The translations under genes were made by a program, and so were the position numbers. From NCBI GenBank assembly GCA_045110515.1, contig JBGCGD010000004.1, positions 62,001 through 126,000 of the forward strand: a stretch of DNA of 64,000 nucleotides, given 5' to 3'. The notes under the pieces are model-generated. The model was not told the origin of the DNA and searched no databases. It saw nothing but the letters and a program-made list of their open reading frames with translations. The first letter of the stretch is position 1. Each line of letters opens with the position of its first letter. Source of the DNA: Granulosicoccus sp045110515 (GTDB lineage Bacteria > Pseudomonadota > Gammaproteobacteria > Granulosicoccales > Granulosicoccaceae). Positions 16,380 through 25,210 of this stretch are shown piece by piece.

Positions 16380-19235
16380 ATGGAATTTATCCAAAGGCTA
16401 TTTCATGCAGGCGCTAATGCTCTTTCGTGTAAACGAGCGTTATCGATATCTGCACTGATTGCAGCACAGGTGTTTTCGGTAGCTAGCGCTGACGATACCG
16501 ATATTTTCTTCTCAGAATTACAGGGCGACCCCAGCACACATCCCAATGTTGTTTTTGTCTTGGATAACTCTGGCTCAATGGGTTGGGAGCTTGAAGGTGG
16601 TGGTCAAAGAATGCAAGCCATGCAGGAAGCCATGATTAACATTATCGATTCGGTCGAGAATGTTAACATTGGGATGGTTAACTTTTTTCAGAGTAATCGT
16701 GGCCGCGAAGTGTACCCGGTTACCCCTATAGAAGCACCGGGCGCTCGACAAGACATGAGAGACGTCGTTAATGCAATGCGCCCCAGAGGCGGGACTCCTC
16801 TCGTCGCCGCATTCCATGAATCCACCAAGATTATACGCGGCGGCCAAAGGGAAAACACCAGCGCCTCGTACACCAGTCCAATGGTCGGTGAATGTCAGAG
16901 GAACCATATTGTTATGCTCTCCGATGGGGCGGCAACCGGCCGCCATGCAGTCGAAAGGATCGAAAACTTAATCGGTAGGAACTGCGTCGTGAGAAACTGG
17001 TGGGGCTCAGGAAGTACCTGTGGTCTTGAGTTAGCTCAGTGGATAAAAGCCAATGACCACTCCGCCTCCATTCCCGGTGATCAAAACATCACAGTTTCAA
17101 CGGTTGGATTCAACATAAGCAGTGACTTTTTAGAGAGTGTCGCGGCAGCTGGTGGTGGTGAGTACTATGAAGCCGACGATGCAGAACAGCTTGTTGACGC
17201 ATTTAATGACATCATCACGTCAGTCAAAGATGACGGTGCGATGTTTGTTGGCGCTGCGACGTCCATCAGTCAGTTCAACCGATTAACTCAAAGCAACAAC
17301 CTGTACTTTTCAATGTTCAAACCTCTGTCCAGCGCAAGTTGGCCGGGTAATCTGAAACGCTTTCAGCTCGGCTTTCAGGCTGGGGAGGTCACCATACTCG
17401 ATGCCAATGGTAACCCAGCTATTGACGAAGCAACTGGAGTGTTCAGAGATACGGCAAGGAGTTTCTGGAGCGACGTACAGGATGGTGCAGAGGTCGAACT
17501 CGGCGGCGCTGCCGGCGAGTTGGTCTCAGCAGCGCGAAGAGTTTACACACACATGGGACCGATTCCTAACGAAGGTGTCGAACTGAACGAACTCCTAACC
17601 CCCAATAGCCCAGTGGTGACAACTCACTTAGCGACTATGACTGATGCAGATCGCGAACTGGCAATTAGATGGATTAGAGGTGAAGATGTCAATGACGAAG
17701 TCGCGGGTCTGGAACGCCGTCACATGGGAGACGTCCTGCACTCCTCTCCGGTAACGGTAAACTACGGCAGCAAGTCGCTAGTCTATCTTGGGACTAACGA
17801 AGGTTTTCTACACGCGATTCGCGAAAGCGATGGAGTGGAAGAATTTTCGTTCATGCCAGAAGAACTCGTATCCAACATCCGTGACTTCTACTCAGACACC
17901 GGTGCGAGTAATCGGCCCTATGGTCTGGACGGCGGTATCACCTTGGAGCACATCGACAACAACGGGGACAATATCGTCAATGGTTCTGATGACGCATACT
18001 TGTACATCGGTATGCGGCGTGGGGGTAACGATTATTATGCCCTTGATGTAACCAACCCTGAAAAACCTCGCCTGATGTGGAAAATTGATGGTGGCACTGG
18101 AGACTACCAAAGATTGGGACAAACGTGGTCCAAGCCTATTCCAACCGATATATATTACAAAGGTCAAAAAAGACCCGTTCTGATTTTCGGCGGTGGCTAC
18201 GACACCAATCAAGACCCTGAAAATAACCCAAATGGTACCGACAGTGTCGGGAACACGGTTTTCATAGCAGATGCACGTACCGGTGAAAGACTATGGAGCG
18301 CTTTTGACCATGCATCGGGGGTCAGCACTGATATGCAACACAGCATTCCCTCGAACCTTCGGATAATCGATATCAACGGTGACGCCCTGGCAGACCGAAT
18401 TTATGTCGGTGATTTGGGAGGCCGGGTGTGGCGATTCGATATCAAGCCCTACCACCAAAGCGGTGATAGCGTATCGAATCTTGTGGAGGCAACCCTTTTA
18501 GCAGAACTGAAACCTTCAAGTAACGGCCGCAGCCGGTTTTTTAACGAACCGGATGTTGCTTTCATTTCACACGAGGGTGAACGCTTTATGTCTGTCGGCA
18601 TAGGGTCCGGCTGGCGCGCCCACCCACTCTCGACAGTTGATAACGATTATTTTTACATGGTTCGTGATACCCACCCACTGACGACCCCCACGGCCTGGAC
18701 ACCGATAAGGTTTAATCAGCTGCAAGATGTGACAAACTCTCTGAGCACAAGTCCTAGTCGTAATGGTGTTGCAGATCCGGAAGGGTGGAAATTACGGTTG
18801 GCAGAAAACGGCGAAAAAAACCTGAGTCGTAGTATTACTATCAACAACCAAATTCTGTTTTCCAGCTATGCACCCATCGCATCAAATGATTATTGCGCAC
18901 CACCTTCTGGCCGAGGGTTTGTGTACGCGATTGACGCTATACATGGCGATCCTGTTATCCCACTAGCATCCGGTGGATCTGGTGGAACCGGCGGCCCCGG
19001 CGGGCATAGTCTCTCGGTAAGTGATCGGAAAGTAATCTTAAAGGCAGCAAGTATTCCACCCGAACCTACAGCCGCAATTACAGATGTGGGCGGAGAGATC
19101 AGAACCACTGTCATGGTTGGGACAGAAGCACCGTTACAAGATCTTTCATTTTCGGAACTAACCAAACGCACCTACTGGCAAGATAGAAAGCGTGGAAGCT
19201 CTACTCCAGCCGCGTGCAAAGCAGGCCATTGTTAA
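16380..19235 (+). CDS. pilY1: Type IV pilus tip adhesin/assembly factor PilY1
   Basis: 951-residue secreted protein. A signal peptide ends near residue 37 (VASA|DD). A von Willebrand A domain spans about 55-280, with metal-site motif D62-N-S64-G-S66. The C-terminal half is the PilY1 beta-propeller. A calcium-loop-like acidic segment at residues 526-538 (DNNGDNIVNGSDD) lies near the site where the PilY1 calcium ion is known to be bound. An AGGAG sits 12 bases before the ATG. The last 60 residues are Gly- and Cys-containing and not conserved by eye. Members regulate pilus extension and act as adhesins or mechanosensors. A strong hairpin at 19279-19306 closes the operon. Confidence 0.9.
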   Translation: MEFIQRLFHAGANALSCKRALSISALIAAQVFSVASADDTDIFFSELQGDPSTHPNVVFVLDNSGSMGWELEGGGQRMQAMQEAMINIIDSVENVNIGMVNFFQSNRGREVYPVTPIEAPGARQDMRDVVNAMRPRGGTPLVAAFHESTKIIRGGQRENTSASYTSPMVGECQRNHIVMLSDGAATGRHAVERIENLIGRNCVVRNWWGSGSTCGLELAQWIKANDHSASIPGDQNITVSTVGFNISSDFLESVAAAGGGEYYEADDAEQLVDAFNDIITSVKDDGAMFVGAATSISQFNRLTQSNNLYFSMFKPLSSASWPGNLKRFQLGFQAGEVTILDANGNPAIDEATGVFRDTARSFWSDVQDGAEVELGGAAGELVSAARRVYTHMGPIPNEGVELNELLTPNSPVVTTHLATMTDADRELAIRWIRGEDVNDEVAGLERRHMGDVLHSSPVTVNYGSKSLVYLGTNEGFLHAIRESDGVEEFSFMPEELVSNIRDFYSDTGASNRPYGLDGGITLEHIDNNGDNIVNGSDDAYLYIGMRRGGNDYYALDVTNPEKPRLMWKIDGGTGDYQRLGQTWSKPIPTDIYYKGQKRPVLIFGGGYDTNQDPENNPNGTDSVGNTVFIADARTGERLWSAFDHASGVSTDMQHSIPSNLRIIDINGDALADRIYVGDLGGRVWRFDIKPYHQSGDSVSNLVEATLLAELKPSSNGRSRFFNEPDVAFISHEGERFMSVGIGSGWRAHPLSTVDNDYFYMVRDTHPLTTPTAWTPIRFNQLQDVTNSLSTSPSRNGVADPEGWKLRLAENGEKNLSRSITINNQILFSSYAPIASNDYCAPPSGRGFVYAIDAIHGDPVIPLASGGSGGTGGPGGHSLSVSDRKVILKAASIPPEPTAAITDVGGEIRTTVMVGTEAPLQDLSFSELTKRTYWQDRKRGSSTPAACKAGHC

Positions 19236-19555
19236 CCTACTTTAACGAGTAAACGGTTTCTCTCTATACTCGCCAGTCCCGTGCTCCCCTCCATCAGGGA
19301 GCACGGATTGCCACACGCTCAAAGATCACTGGCTGCACAACACTCGCGTTACCAACCGATGTCATTGTGGACGTTTGTAGGCGGTTATATACGGGTGTGA
19401 TTGCGGGTACTGAAGCACCTGTGAATAACACAAAGAGTCAAGTGGCTGGGGCTTATGCCCTCACCTTATAAGCTGATAGCAAAAAAGCCTTAAACAAATG
19501 GGTCTTGTCCTGCTCAAATAACGCATCTCCAAACTAATGCGAATGTGTGCAGGAC
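19236..19555. other. Intergenic region after pilY1, no gene
   Basis: A 320-base stretch without a credible reading frame. Its left part holds the pilY1 terminator hairpin. The remainder should carry the promoter of the sulfur-assimilation genes; I see small GC-rich inverted repeats (for example GGGC-TTAT-GCCC around 19449-19462) but no convincing -35/-10 pair and no recognisable riboswitch. Confidence 0.5.
19279..19306 (+). terminator. Hairpin terminator after pilY1
   Basis: Perfect 10-bp stem CCGTGCTCCC / GGGAGCACGG with an 8-base loop, starting 44 bases after the pilY1 stop. It is very GC-rich and stable, but the following bases (ATTGCC) lack a T run. Confidence 0.6.
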
Positions 19556-20632
19556 ATGACGATAGAAACTGATGTAGTCATCATCGGCGCAGGACCGTGC
19601 GGTCTTTTTCAAGTTTTCGAACTCGGTTTACTCGATATTCACGCCCATGTTATCGAGACATTGCCCAAACCCGGCGGGCAGTGTGCTGAGCTTTATCCCA
19701 GCAAACCCATTTACGATATCCCTGCTTACCCAACTATTGGGGCACAGGAATTAATTGATCGTTTGATGGAGCAAATTGCTCCATTCAACCCAACCTTCCA
19801 TTTCGATCAGCAAGTTGATGTGCTGGAAAAGCAGCCCGATGGACGCTTTTATTTACACACCACTGCCGGTCAGGAATTCTTGGTTAGAAACGTGATTGTG
19901 GCTGGCGGTGTCGGTTCCTTTGCGCCGGTTAAATTGAAAATCCCTGGCGTGGAAGAGCGAGTCGGTAACGACGTTTTCTACTCAATCAAGGACCCTGAGA
20001 TACATGCAGGTAAAGATATCGTCATTCTTGGTGGAGGCGACTCTGCGCTTGACTGGGCACTGGACATGCAACCGCGTGCGAATAGTGTTCTGCTGATTCA
20101 TCGATCCGAAAAGTTCAAAGCCTCCCCTGCTTCTGTCTCACAAATGCGCAAGCTCTGCGACGATTATGAAATGCAGTTCCTGACTGGCAATGTCACACGT
20201 CTAATTACAGATGATGCCGGCAGCAATGACGTCATCAAAACAAAGCTTCAAGCCATTGAAGTGACCGGTGGTGATGGCGTTGCCCGCAAAGTTGATCTGG
20301 ACCATTTACTCGTTTTTTTCGGTCTCTCTCCTAAGTTAGGCCCCATCGCTAACTGGGGTCTTGATTTACAAAAGAATCAAATCCGAGTTGATACAGAAAA
20401 ATTCCAATCCAGTGAACCTGGTCTGTACGCTGTCGGCGACATCAATTGGTACCCAGGGAAAAAGAAACTGATTTTATCCGGTTTTCATGAAGCAGCTCTG
20501 GCCGCATTCGCGATAAAAGAACAGTTGAATCCTGGTCAGAAAGTTCACCTTCAGTACACAACTACTAGCCCGGTAATGCACGAAAGGCTGGGTGTCGATG
20601 ACCCATTTGCCGATGAGATTGAGGCCGCTTAG
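19556..20632 (+). CDS. Ferredoxin/flavodoxin--NADP reductase, thioredoxin-reductase-like
   Basis: 358-residue FAD/NAD(P) flavoprotein of the YumC-type FNR family. The FAD-binding GAGPCGLFQ lies near residue 12, and the characteristic PGGQCAELYPSKPIYDIPAYP stretch follows at about 43-62. The NADPH fold GGGDSALDWA is near 160. The thioredoxin-reductase CxxC is absent, which separates it from TrxB. It starts at ATG 19556 (AGGA just before); a GTG nine bases upstream is also open. Its stop lies two bases before the siroheme reductase gene, so it probably supplies electrons to that enzyme, perhaps through a ferredoxin or flavodoxin. The pairing is inferred from context. Confidence 0.85.
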   Translation: MTIETDVVIIGAGPCGLFQVFELGLLDIHAHVIETLPKPGGQCAELYPSKPIYDIPAYPTIGAQELIDRLMEQIAPFNPTFHFDQQVDVLEKQPDGRFYLHTTAGQEFLVRNVIVAGGVGSFAPVKLKIPGVEERVGNDVFYSIKDPEIHAGKDIVILGGGDSALDWALDMQPRANSVLLIHRSEKFKASPASVSQMRKLCDDYEMQFLTGNVTRLITDDAGSNDVIKTKLQAIEVTGGDGVARKVDLDHLLVFFGLSPKLGPIANWGLDLQKNQIRVDTEKFQSSEPGLYAVGDINWYPGKKKLILSGFHEAALAAFAIKEQLNPGQKVHLQYTTTSPVMHERLGVDDPFADEIEAA

Positions 20633-20634
20633 TC

Positions 20635-22284
20635 ATGTATCAATATACCGAATACGACCGAGAATTTTTACACGCCCGAGTAGACGAATTCCGGGATCAA
20701 ACCAATCGATACATGGCAGGACAAATCGACGACGACGAATATAAACAACTTCGTTTGAGAAACGGCTTATATCTTCAAACCCACGCCTATATGCTGCGCG
20801 TGGCTATACCTTATGGATTGCTCTCAAGCATCCAAATGCGAAAGCTAGGTCATGTCGCACGAGTCTATGACAAAGGTTATGGGCACATGACGACAAGACA
20901 AAACATTCAATACAACTGGCCGCAACTAGAACAAGTCCCCGATCTGCTTAGTGAACTTGCCGATGTGGACATGCACGCCATTCAAACCAGTGGAAACTGC
21001 ATACGAAACACAACAACCGACCCCTTGGCTGGTGCAATTGAGGATGAAATAGAAGATCCAAGACCTTGGTGCGAATTGATCAGACAATGGTCCACCCTGC
21101 ACCCAGAATTTAATTGGTTACCGCGGAAGTTTAAAATTGCTGTAACCGGTGCGTTGAGTGATAGAGCGGCGGTACAAGTTCACGACATAGGGCTTCGTTT
21201 GAAGAAAAATAACGTTGGCGACACGGGCTTCGAAGTTTTCGTCGGAGGTGGACTGGGTCGAACACCCTATATCGGCCAAGTCATCAATTCTTTTTTACCC
21301 AGCCAACATTTACTCACCTACCTAGCGGCAATTTTACGGGTATACAACCTAGAAGGTCGTCGCGACAATTTATATAAAGCCCGAATAAAAATACTGGTCA
21401 ATGCCATGGGCATAGAGTACTTTCGTGAGCGTGTAGAACACGAGTGGCAACATGCATCAAACAGCGATGACACGTTTACCGAAGACGATATAGAGTCATT
21501 AAAAAAACAATTCCCCCTTGCCCCCCATCTAGGTGGAGAACTCCAACAACCTGATCAGGTATTCAGCAATCCCTTGTTTAATCAGTGGTACCAGGCAAAT
21601 ACTAAGGCGCATCGCGATTCTGGTCGACGTATTGTGTACATATCTTTAAAAGCCCCAGGAACGCCTGCCGGTGATATCACCGCTGAACAGATGGAAGCAG
21701 TTGCCGATCTGGCAGATGAATTCAGCTTGGGTGAAATTCGCAGTACCCACGAACAAAACTTGGTACTCGCCCACGTGCCTGCTGATCAATTGTTCTCACT
21801 TTGGAGCGCATTAAAGCAGCACAAGCTGGCAACACCTAATCTGGGCAAACTGACCGATATGATCGTGTGCCCTGGCCTTGACTATTGCTCTTTGGCAAAT
21901 GCGGGAACCTTGGCGATCTACGATCAAATTTATCAGCGCTTTGACAATCTCGATTACCTGCATGAATTAGGCGATATCAGCATAAAGATCTCCGGTTGTA
22001 TGAATGCCTGCGGCCACCACCACATCGGAGACATCGGCATTCTTGGTGTCGATAAAGGAGGTGTTGAATGGTATCAACTCACTATCGGAGGACACTCTGG
22101 AAATGCTGCGGCTATCGGTAAACGCTTAGGTAAAGCGATTGCGAAATCAGATGTGGCCGATGCGATCGAGCGTCTTTTGAGCGCCTATATCGCCCACCGT
22201 AATGATAATGAAACTTTTCACGACACGGTTAATCGCCTAGGAACAGAGCCTTTTAAGGAGAAAGTCTATGACACTGCTGCGTAA
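20635..22284 (+). CDS. Siroheme nitrite/sulfite reductase hemoprotein (CysI family)
   Basis: 549-residue siroheme/4Fe-4S reductase with two ferredoxin-like/siroheme repeats. The cluster cysteines are C412 and C418 (CPGLDYC) and C455 and C459 (SGCMNACGHHH). The N-terminal half has the siroheme-contacting RNGLYLQTHAYMLRV and TTRQNIQYNWP regions. It is the form found beside DUF934 genes in many proteobacteria, where it serves as assimilatory sulfite reductase without a CysJ flavoprotein. It starts two bases after the reductase gene and overlaps the DUF934 gene by 17 bases, indicating one operon. A nitrite-reducing role cannot be excluded from sequence alone, but no other nitrogen genes are present. 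Confidence 0.87.
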   Translation: MYQYTEYDREFLHARVDEFRDQTNRYMAGQIDDDEYKQLRLRNGLYLQTHAYMLRVAIPYGLLSSIQMRKLGHVARVYDKGYGHMTTRQNIQYNWPQLEQVPDLLSELADVDMHAIQTSGNCIRNTTTDPLAGAIEDEIEDPRPWCELIRQWSTLHPEFNWLPRKFKIAVTGALSDRAAVQVHDIGLRLKKNNVGDTGFEVFVGGGLGRTPYIGQVINSFLPSQHLLTYLAAILRVYNLEGRRDNLYKARIKILVNAMGIEYFRERVEHEWQHASNSDDTFTEDDIESLKKQFPLAPHLGGELQQPDQVFSNPLFNQWYQANTKAHRDSGRRIVYISLKAPGTPAGDITAEQMEAVADLADEFSLGEIRSTHEQNLVLAHVPADQLFSLWSALKQHKLATPNLGKLTDMIVCPGLDYCSLANAGTLAIYDQIYQRFDNLDYLHELGDISIKISGCMNACGHHHIGDIGILGVDKGGVEWYQLTIGGHSGNAAAIGKRLGKAIAKSDVADAIERLLSAYIAHRNDNETFHDTVNRLGTEPFKEKVYDTAA

Positions 22285-22750
22285 TGGGGTTTGGACGGAC
22301 AACGATGCTTGGACACCCGTTGAAAGCCACGATGAGAGTGGATCACTTAGCACGCATCAGCATGCACAGATACTGTTAACTATCGATCAGTTTCAAAGCT
22401 TGAGCCGGGAGGAAAAAACACGTGCCCCCGGAGTCGTGTTGAATCCTGCAGATGACGTGCAAGTCATCAAAGAACACCTGTCCACACTGCAGCTCGTTGC
22501 TATAAATTTCCCTAAATACACCGACGGCCGAGGGTATAGTCAAGCGAGGGTTCTAAGGACCCAGCTAAATTTCCCAGGTGAAATACGAGCGCTGGGGGAT
22601 GTCAGACCGGATCAAATTTTATTTATGATGAGAGCAGGTATCACCACTTTTCAATTTGAGACTCAACCGAACCAGCAAGTCGTTCAACAAATCCTGACAA
22701 GATTTAAAGCCAACTATCAGCCGAGCTATCCTCTGCCAATAGCCGGTTAA
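22268..22750 (+). CDS. DUF934 family protein linked to sulfite reductase
   Basis: 160-residue protein with the DUF934 core: VVLNPADDVQVIKEHL, INFPKYTDGRGYSQARVLR and GDVRPDQILFMMRAGI. The family is encoded next to this siroheme reductase in many proteobacteria, and a role in sulfur assimilation is inferred only from that. An AAGGAG (22255-22260) lies inside the upstream gene, seven bases before the ATG, a very good ribosome-binding site. The overlap of 17 bases points to coupled translation. Confidence 0.85.
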   Translation: MTLLRNGVWTDNDAWTPVESHDESGSLSTHQHAQILLTIDQFQSLSREEKTRAPGVVLNPADDVQVIKEHLSTLQLVAINFPKYTDGRGYSQARVLRTQLNFPGEIRALGDVRPDQILFMMRAGITTFQFETQPNQQVVQQILTRFKANYQPSYPLPIAG

Positions 22751-22773
22751 TTTCGCCTGTTAGAAACCCATTG

Positions 22774-22800
22774 GGTCTGAGTCTGAGCTAGACTCAGACC
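22774..22800 (+). promoter_or_regulatory. Hairpin abutting the Trm112-like start codon
   Basis: Perfect 10-bp stem GGTCTGAGTC / GACTCAGACC with a 7-base loop. Its last base is immediately followed by the ATG at 22801. It may terminate the sulfur operon (stop at 22750) or mask initiation of the next gene, because it fills the space where a ribosome-binding site should be. No T run follows. Confidence 0.55.
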
Positions 22801-22995
22801 ATGGATAAAAGACTGCTCGATATATTGGTGTGCCCTGTAACCAAGGGCAAATTGATACACAAAAAAGATGAACTCTGGTCTCGACAGGCTGCTCTGGCCT
22901 TCCCAATCAGAGACGGTATTCCGGTAATGCTGGAGGACGAGGCCAGAACATTGAGCAATGAGGAAATCTCTGAACTGGACAACAATGCGTCCTAG
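22801..22995 (+). CDS. Trm112/UPF0434 family small protein
   Basis: 64-residue protein with the YcaR/Trm112-like pattern MDKRLLDILVCPVTKGKL, then LAFPIRDGIPVML. Eukaryotic Trm112 activates several methyltransferases; bacterial members are small zinc-ribbon-like proteins often missing some cysteines. Here only C11 remains of the usual CxxC, so zinc binding is doubtful. The start is fixed by the conserved first residues, yet no ribosome-binding site exists because a perfect hairpin ends one base before the ATG. A bidirectional terminator follows its stop by four bases. Confidence 0.85.
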   Translation: MDKRLLDILVCPVTKGKLIHKKDELWSRQAALAFPIRDGIPVMLEDEARTLSNEEISELDNNAS

Positions 22996-22999
22996 TCCA

Positions 23000-23025
23000 C
23001 TGCCTGCTTACTGGTAAGCAGGCAG
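23000..23025. terminator. Bidirectional hairpin terminator
   Basis: Perfect 12-bp inverted repeat CTGCCTGCTTAC / GTAAGCAGGCAG with a 2-base centre, between two convergent genes. It contains the stop codon of the leftward gene (23008-23010). Short T and A runs flank it. Confidence 0.7.
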
Positions 23026-23679
23026 TTTGACAGTAACCACTGCAGAGCTAGCCTCTACCCACGATTTGCTTGAGCCAATATAGCGTCGTAGTTGAAGATA
23101 AACTTCATCTTCATCGGACAGGCTGGCAGACAACGCAATTGATGATTGAAACCGTTGCCACTTCGCACCTGTAAATGAGGGTGTTCTGCTCACTCGGTAC
23201 TGAGTAGCGTCCCCGTCAACAGACGGCGTCAACGTTGTACTGTAAGCACTCTCCGTAACTTCAACACTATCAATCTTAATGAATAAATTGTCGGCAATGG
23301 TTTGGCCGGCATTACAGCGTGGACCTGGATTACCCTCACTTAGCGTCATTTCTTTAAGCAGATTGAAGCCACGAGCTGGCTCGTTCACGCGCATTGCGCT
23401 AAAACGCGTCTTGGAGATTGTCACCACCAATGGAACGTTGGGCACGTCAACCGTTGCGACACCGCCCTCGTCCGTGATTTTTGCACCAAACTGTTTGTAG
23501 TTGCCAGGCAGGCCAATACAGACGGCAGCACCAGCAATAGGTTGACCCCGATCGTCTACCACCTTGACACCGAACGTCGCGGCGTTCGCCGACATTGTCA
23601 CAAACGATGCAAGCAATGATAAAGACCCGAGTACCAAAGCTCTTCCAGAGCGCAGAACATGTATTTTAAGCAGCGACAA
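23008..23679 (-). CDS. Secreted protein with carboxypeptidase-regulatory-like domain
   Basis: 223-residue exported protein of unknown function. The signal peptide is basic, then LVLGSLSLLASFVTMSANA|A. The mature part begins with a carboxypeptidase-regulatory/Ig-like fold (FGVKVVDDRGQPIAGAAVCIGLPG, DEGGVATVDVPN), two cysteines (a likely disulfide) and a second beta-rich half. The start is TTG at 23679: GAGGAGA lies seven to eight bases upstream, while the longer frame begins upstream of that site. No partner is obvious; it is convergent with the Trm112-like gene. Confidence 0.7.
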   Translation of the reverse strand: MSLLKIHVLRSGRALVLGSLSLLASFVTMSANAATFGVKVVDDRGQPIAGAAVCIGLPGNYKQFGAKITDEGGVATVDVPNVPLVVTISKTRFSAMRVNEPARGFNLLKEMTLSEGNPGPRCNAGQTIADNLFIKIDSVEVTESAYSTTLTPSVDGDATQYRVSRTPSFTGAKWQRFQSSIALSASLSDEDEVYLQLRRYIGSSKSWVEASSAVVTVKLPAYQ

Positions 23680-23903
23680 TTTACTTCTCCTCAACCGATT
23701 CTATAGTAGATCGTCAATTATTTGGCGAGCTACGACTGAGCGGCGATAATATGACACCGGCAACGCACGCGTTAGAATTGCATTAAATTCTTGCGGGTCG
23801 ATTCACAAAGAGAAGTTAAAAAGTGTAAGTCGTTATACACCTTGGCCACACCCAAGTACTCAGCGGGAATCTGGCTATCGGGCTGATGGAGAACTAGCGG
23901 TGT

Positions 23904-24560
23904 CTACTTTCCCCAACGGCGTATTGCGCCTGTGTCGATGTGGATAAATCCAGATCGGCTATAGATGCCAACACCACCCGCATCGAGATCCACCGCCGCA
24001 GAGCGCAAAGTTTTAACAGGAACTCCGGGAAGGTAGAAATCTACAGCGCGTCCTTCTATGTGAAGGCTATTCTTGGCGACACCGTTGGAGCGACGACGTA
24101 ATTTAGCATTGGTTTCAGGGGTTCGGTATCCCGACAAAACTTGTAATGGCCCTGCTCCTTCGAATTTTCTCTGTACCAGGAAGAGCTGATCGTAGAGCTT
24201 AATATCCATAGAGGTGGCGACATTTGCTCGACGATCCCGCATCAAATGATTGAGCGCCTGAATGTTTTCATCGATGTACATTCCGTGCGTGAAGTACACG
24301 ACGCTTAACTCTTCTTTGGTGTGCGCACTGTATAGATCCAACCGCCTAGGAGCTTTGTCATCTAAGGCCGCTAATGAGGCAGGAAGCTCGGGGTTTTGCT
24401 CACGTGCAGAATGCACCGCTGTGCTCGCTACAGAGCTTGCAACGCCAGCTGCGACCCTCGCTCCTGTTGAATTGAGTAACGCAGCAGCACCGAAAGAGGA
24501 GCGCATTAAAAAACGTCTTCTTGATGGAATATCGGTATTTGGGGTAGTACTTTGGCTCAT
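23904..24560 (-). CDS. mepK: Tat-exported murein endopeptidase, MepK/YcbK (DUF882) family
   Basis: Zinc metallopeptidase of the M15A/DUF882 family; E. coli MepK cuts meso-DAP cross-links in peptidoglycan. A twin-arginine signal SRRRFLMRSS (residues 13-22) is followed by a hydrophobic stretch. Conserved core motifs are VLSGYRTPETN near 141, and the zinc ligands H167 and D174 (SLHIEGRAVDFY) plus H207 (FIHIDTG). ATG at 24560 gives 218 residues; the open frame upstream has no conserved sequence. It follows greA on the same strand with a 173-bp gap, so it may be read from its own promoter. Confidence 0.88.
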   Translation of the reverse strand: MSQSTTPNTDIPSRRRFLMRSSFGAAALLNSTGARVAAGVASSVASTAVHSAREQNPELPASLAALDDKAPRRLDLYSAHTKEELSVVYFTHGMYIDENIQALNHLMRDRRANVATSMDIKLYDQLFLVQRKFEGAGPLQVLSGYRTPETNAKLRRRSNGVAKNSLHIEGRAVDFYLPGVPVKTLRSAAVDLDAGGVGIYSRSGFIHIDTGAIRRWGK

Positions 24561-24707
24561 CGAATTACCACGTATAGTGCAGGATTTTGGCAAATCTACA
24601 AGAGTTGAGACCGCCGCGCACTGCTCGTCAATTATGTGGCACAGCATGCCACAGAAAGGCTCTTAAGCAAAGTAGAACATGCGCTCAAAGGTTATGTTAA
24701 ATCGCGA

Positions 24708-24725
24708 TGGCAGGAGAAACTGCCA
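24708..24725 (-). terminator. Weak hairpin after greA
   Basis: Six-bp stem TGGCAG / CTGCCA with a 6-base loop, nine bases beyond the greA stop. It is short and lacks a proper T run, so it is a possible processing or partial termination site only. Confidence 0.3.
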
Positions 24726-24733
24726 ACGAATTA

Positions 24734-25210
24734 TCAGATGTAATTGACTTCCAAAATTTCATACTCGCGGATGCCATTGGGCGTGTTAACCCCGACTTCA
24801 TCCCCTTCCATCTTGCCGATGAGTGCTTTGGCAACCGGAGAGCCAAAGCTGATGCGGCGAGCTTTTAAGTCCGATTCGTCATCACCCACAATTTGGTAGG
24901 TGATTTCATCTTCCGAATCCATATCAAGCAACTTTACAGTTGCGCCGAACACAACCTTTCCATTGTTTTGAAGTGTCGTGACATCGATGACCTGAGCCGT
25001 AGACAGCTTCGCCTCAATTTCCTTGATCCGTCCTTCTATAAAACTCTGTTGTTCACGAGCAGCATGGTATTCAGCATTTTCCTTTAGATCACCATGTTCA
25101 CGCGCATCAGCAATAGCCTGTATCACCACAGGTCTCTGATTACCTTTCAGATCAGCTAACTCTTCGCGCAACTTAGTTTCACCGCGCTTAGTCATTGGAA
25201 CTTTATTCAT
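24734..25210 (-). CDS. greA: Transcription elongation factor GreA
   Basis: 158 residues, the standard length. The N-terminal coiled coil that enters the RNA polymerase secondary channel includes the acidic tip DAREHGDLKENAEYHAAREQ (residues 41-60). The C-terminal FKBP-like domain contains KVVFGATVKLLD and ISFGSPVAKALIGKMEGDEV. It rescues backtracked polymerase by stimulating transcript cleavage. The ATG overlaps the carB stop by four bases, so it is the third gene of carA-carB-greA, a common gammaproteobacterial arrangement. Confidence 0.97.
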   Translation of the reverse strand: MNKVPMTKRGETKLREELADLKGNQRPVVIQAIADAREHGDLKENAEYHAAREQQSFIEGRIKEIEAKLSTAQVIDVTTLQNNGKVVFGATVKLLDMDSEDEITYQIVGDDESDLKARRISFGSPVAKALIGKMEGDEVGVNTPNGIREYEILEVNYI

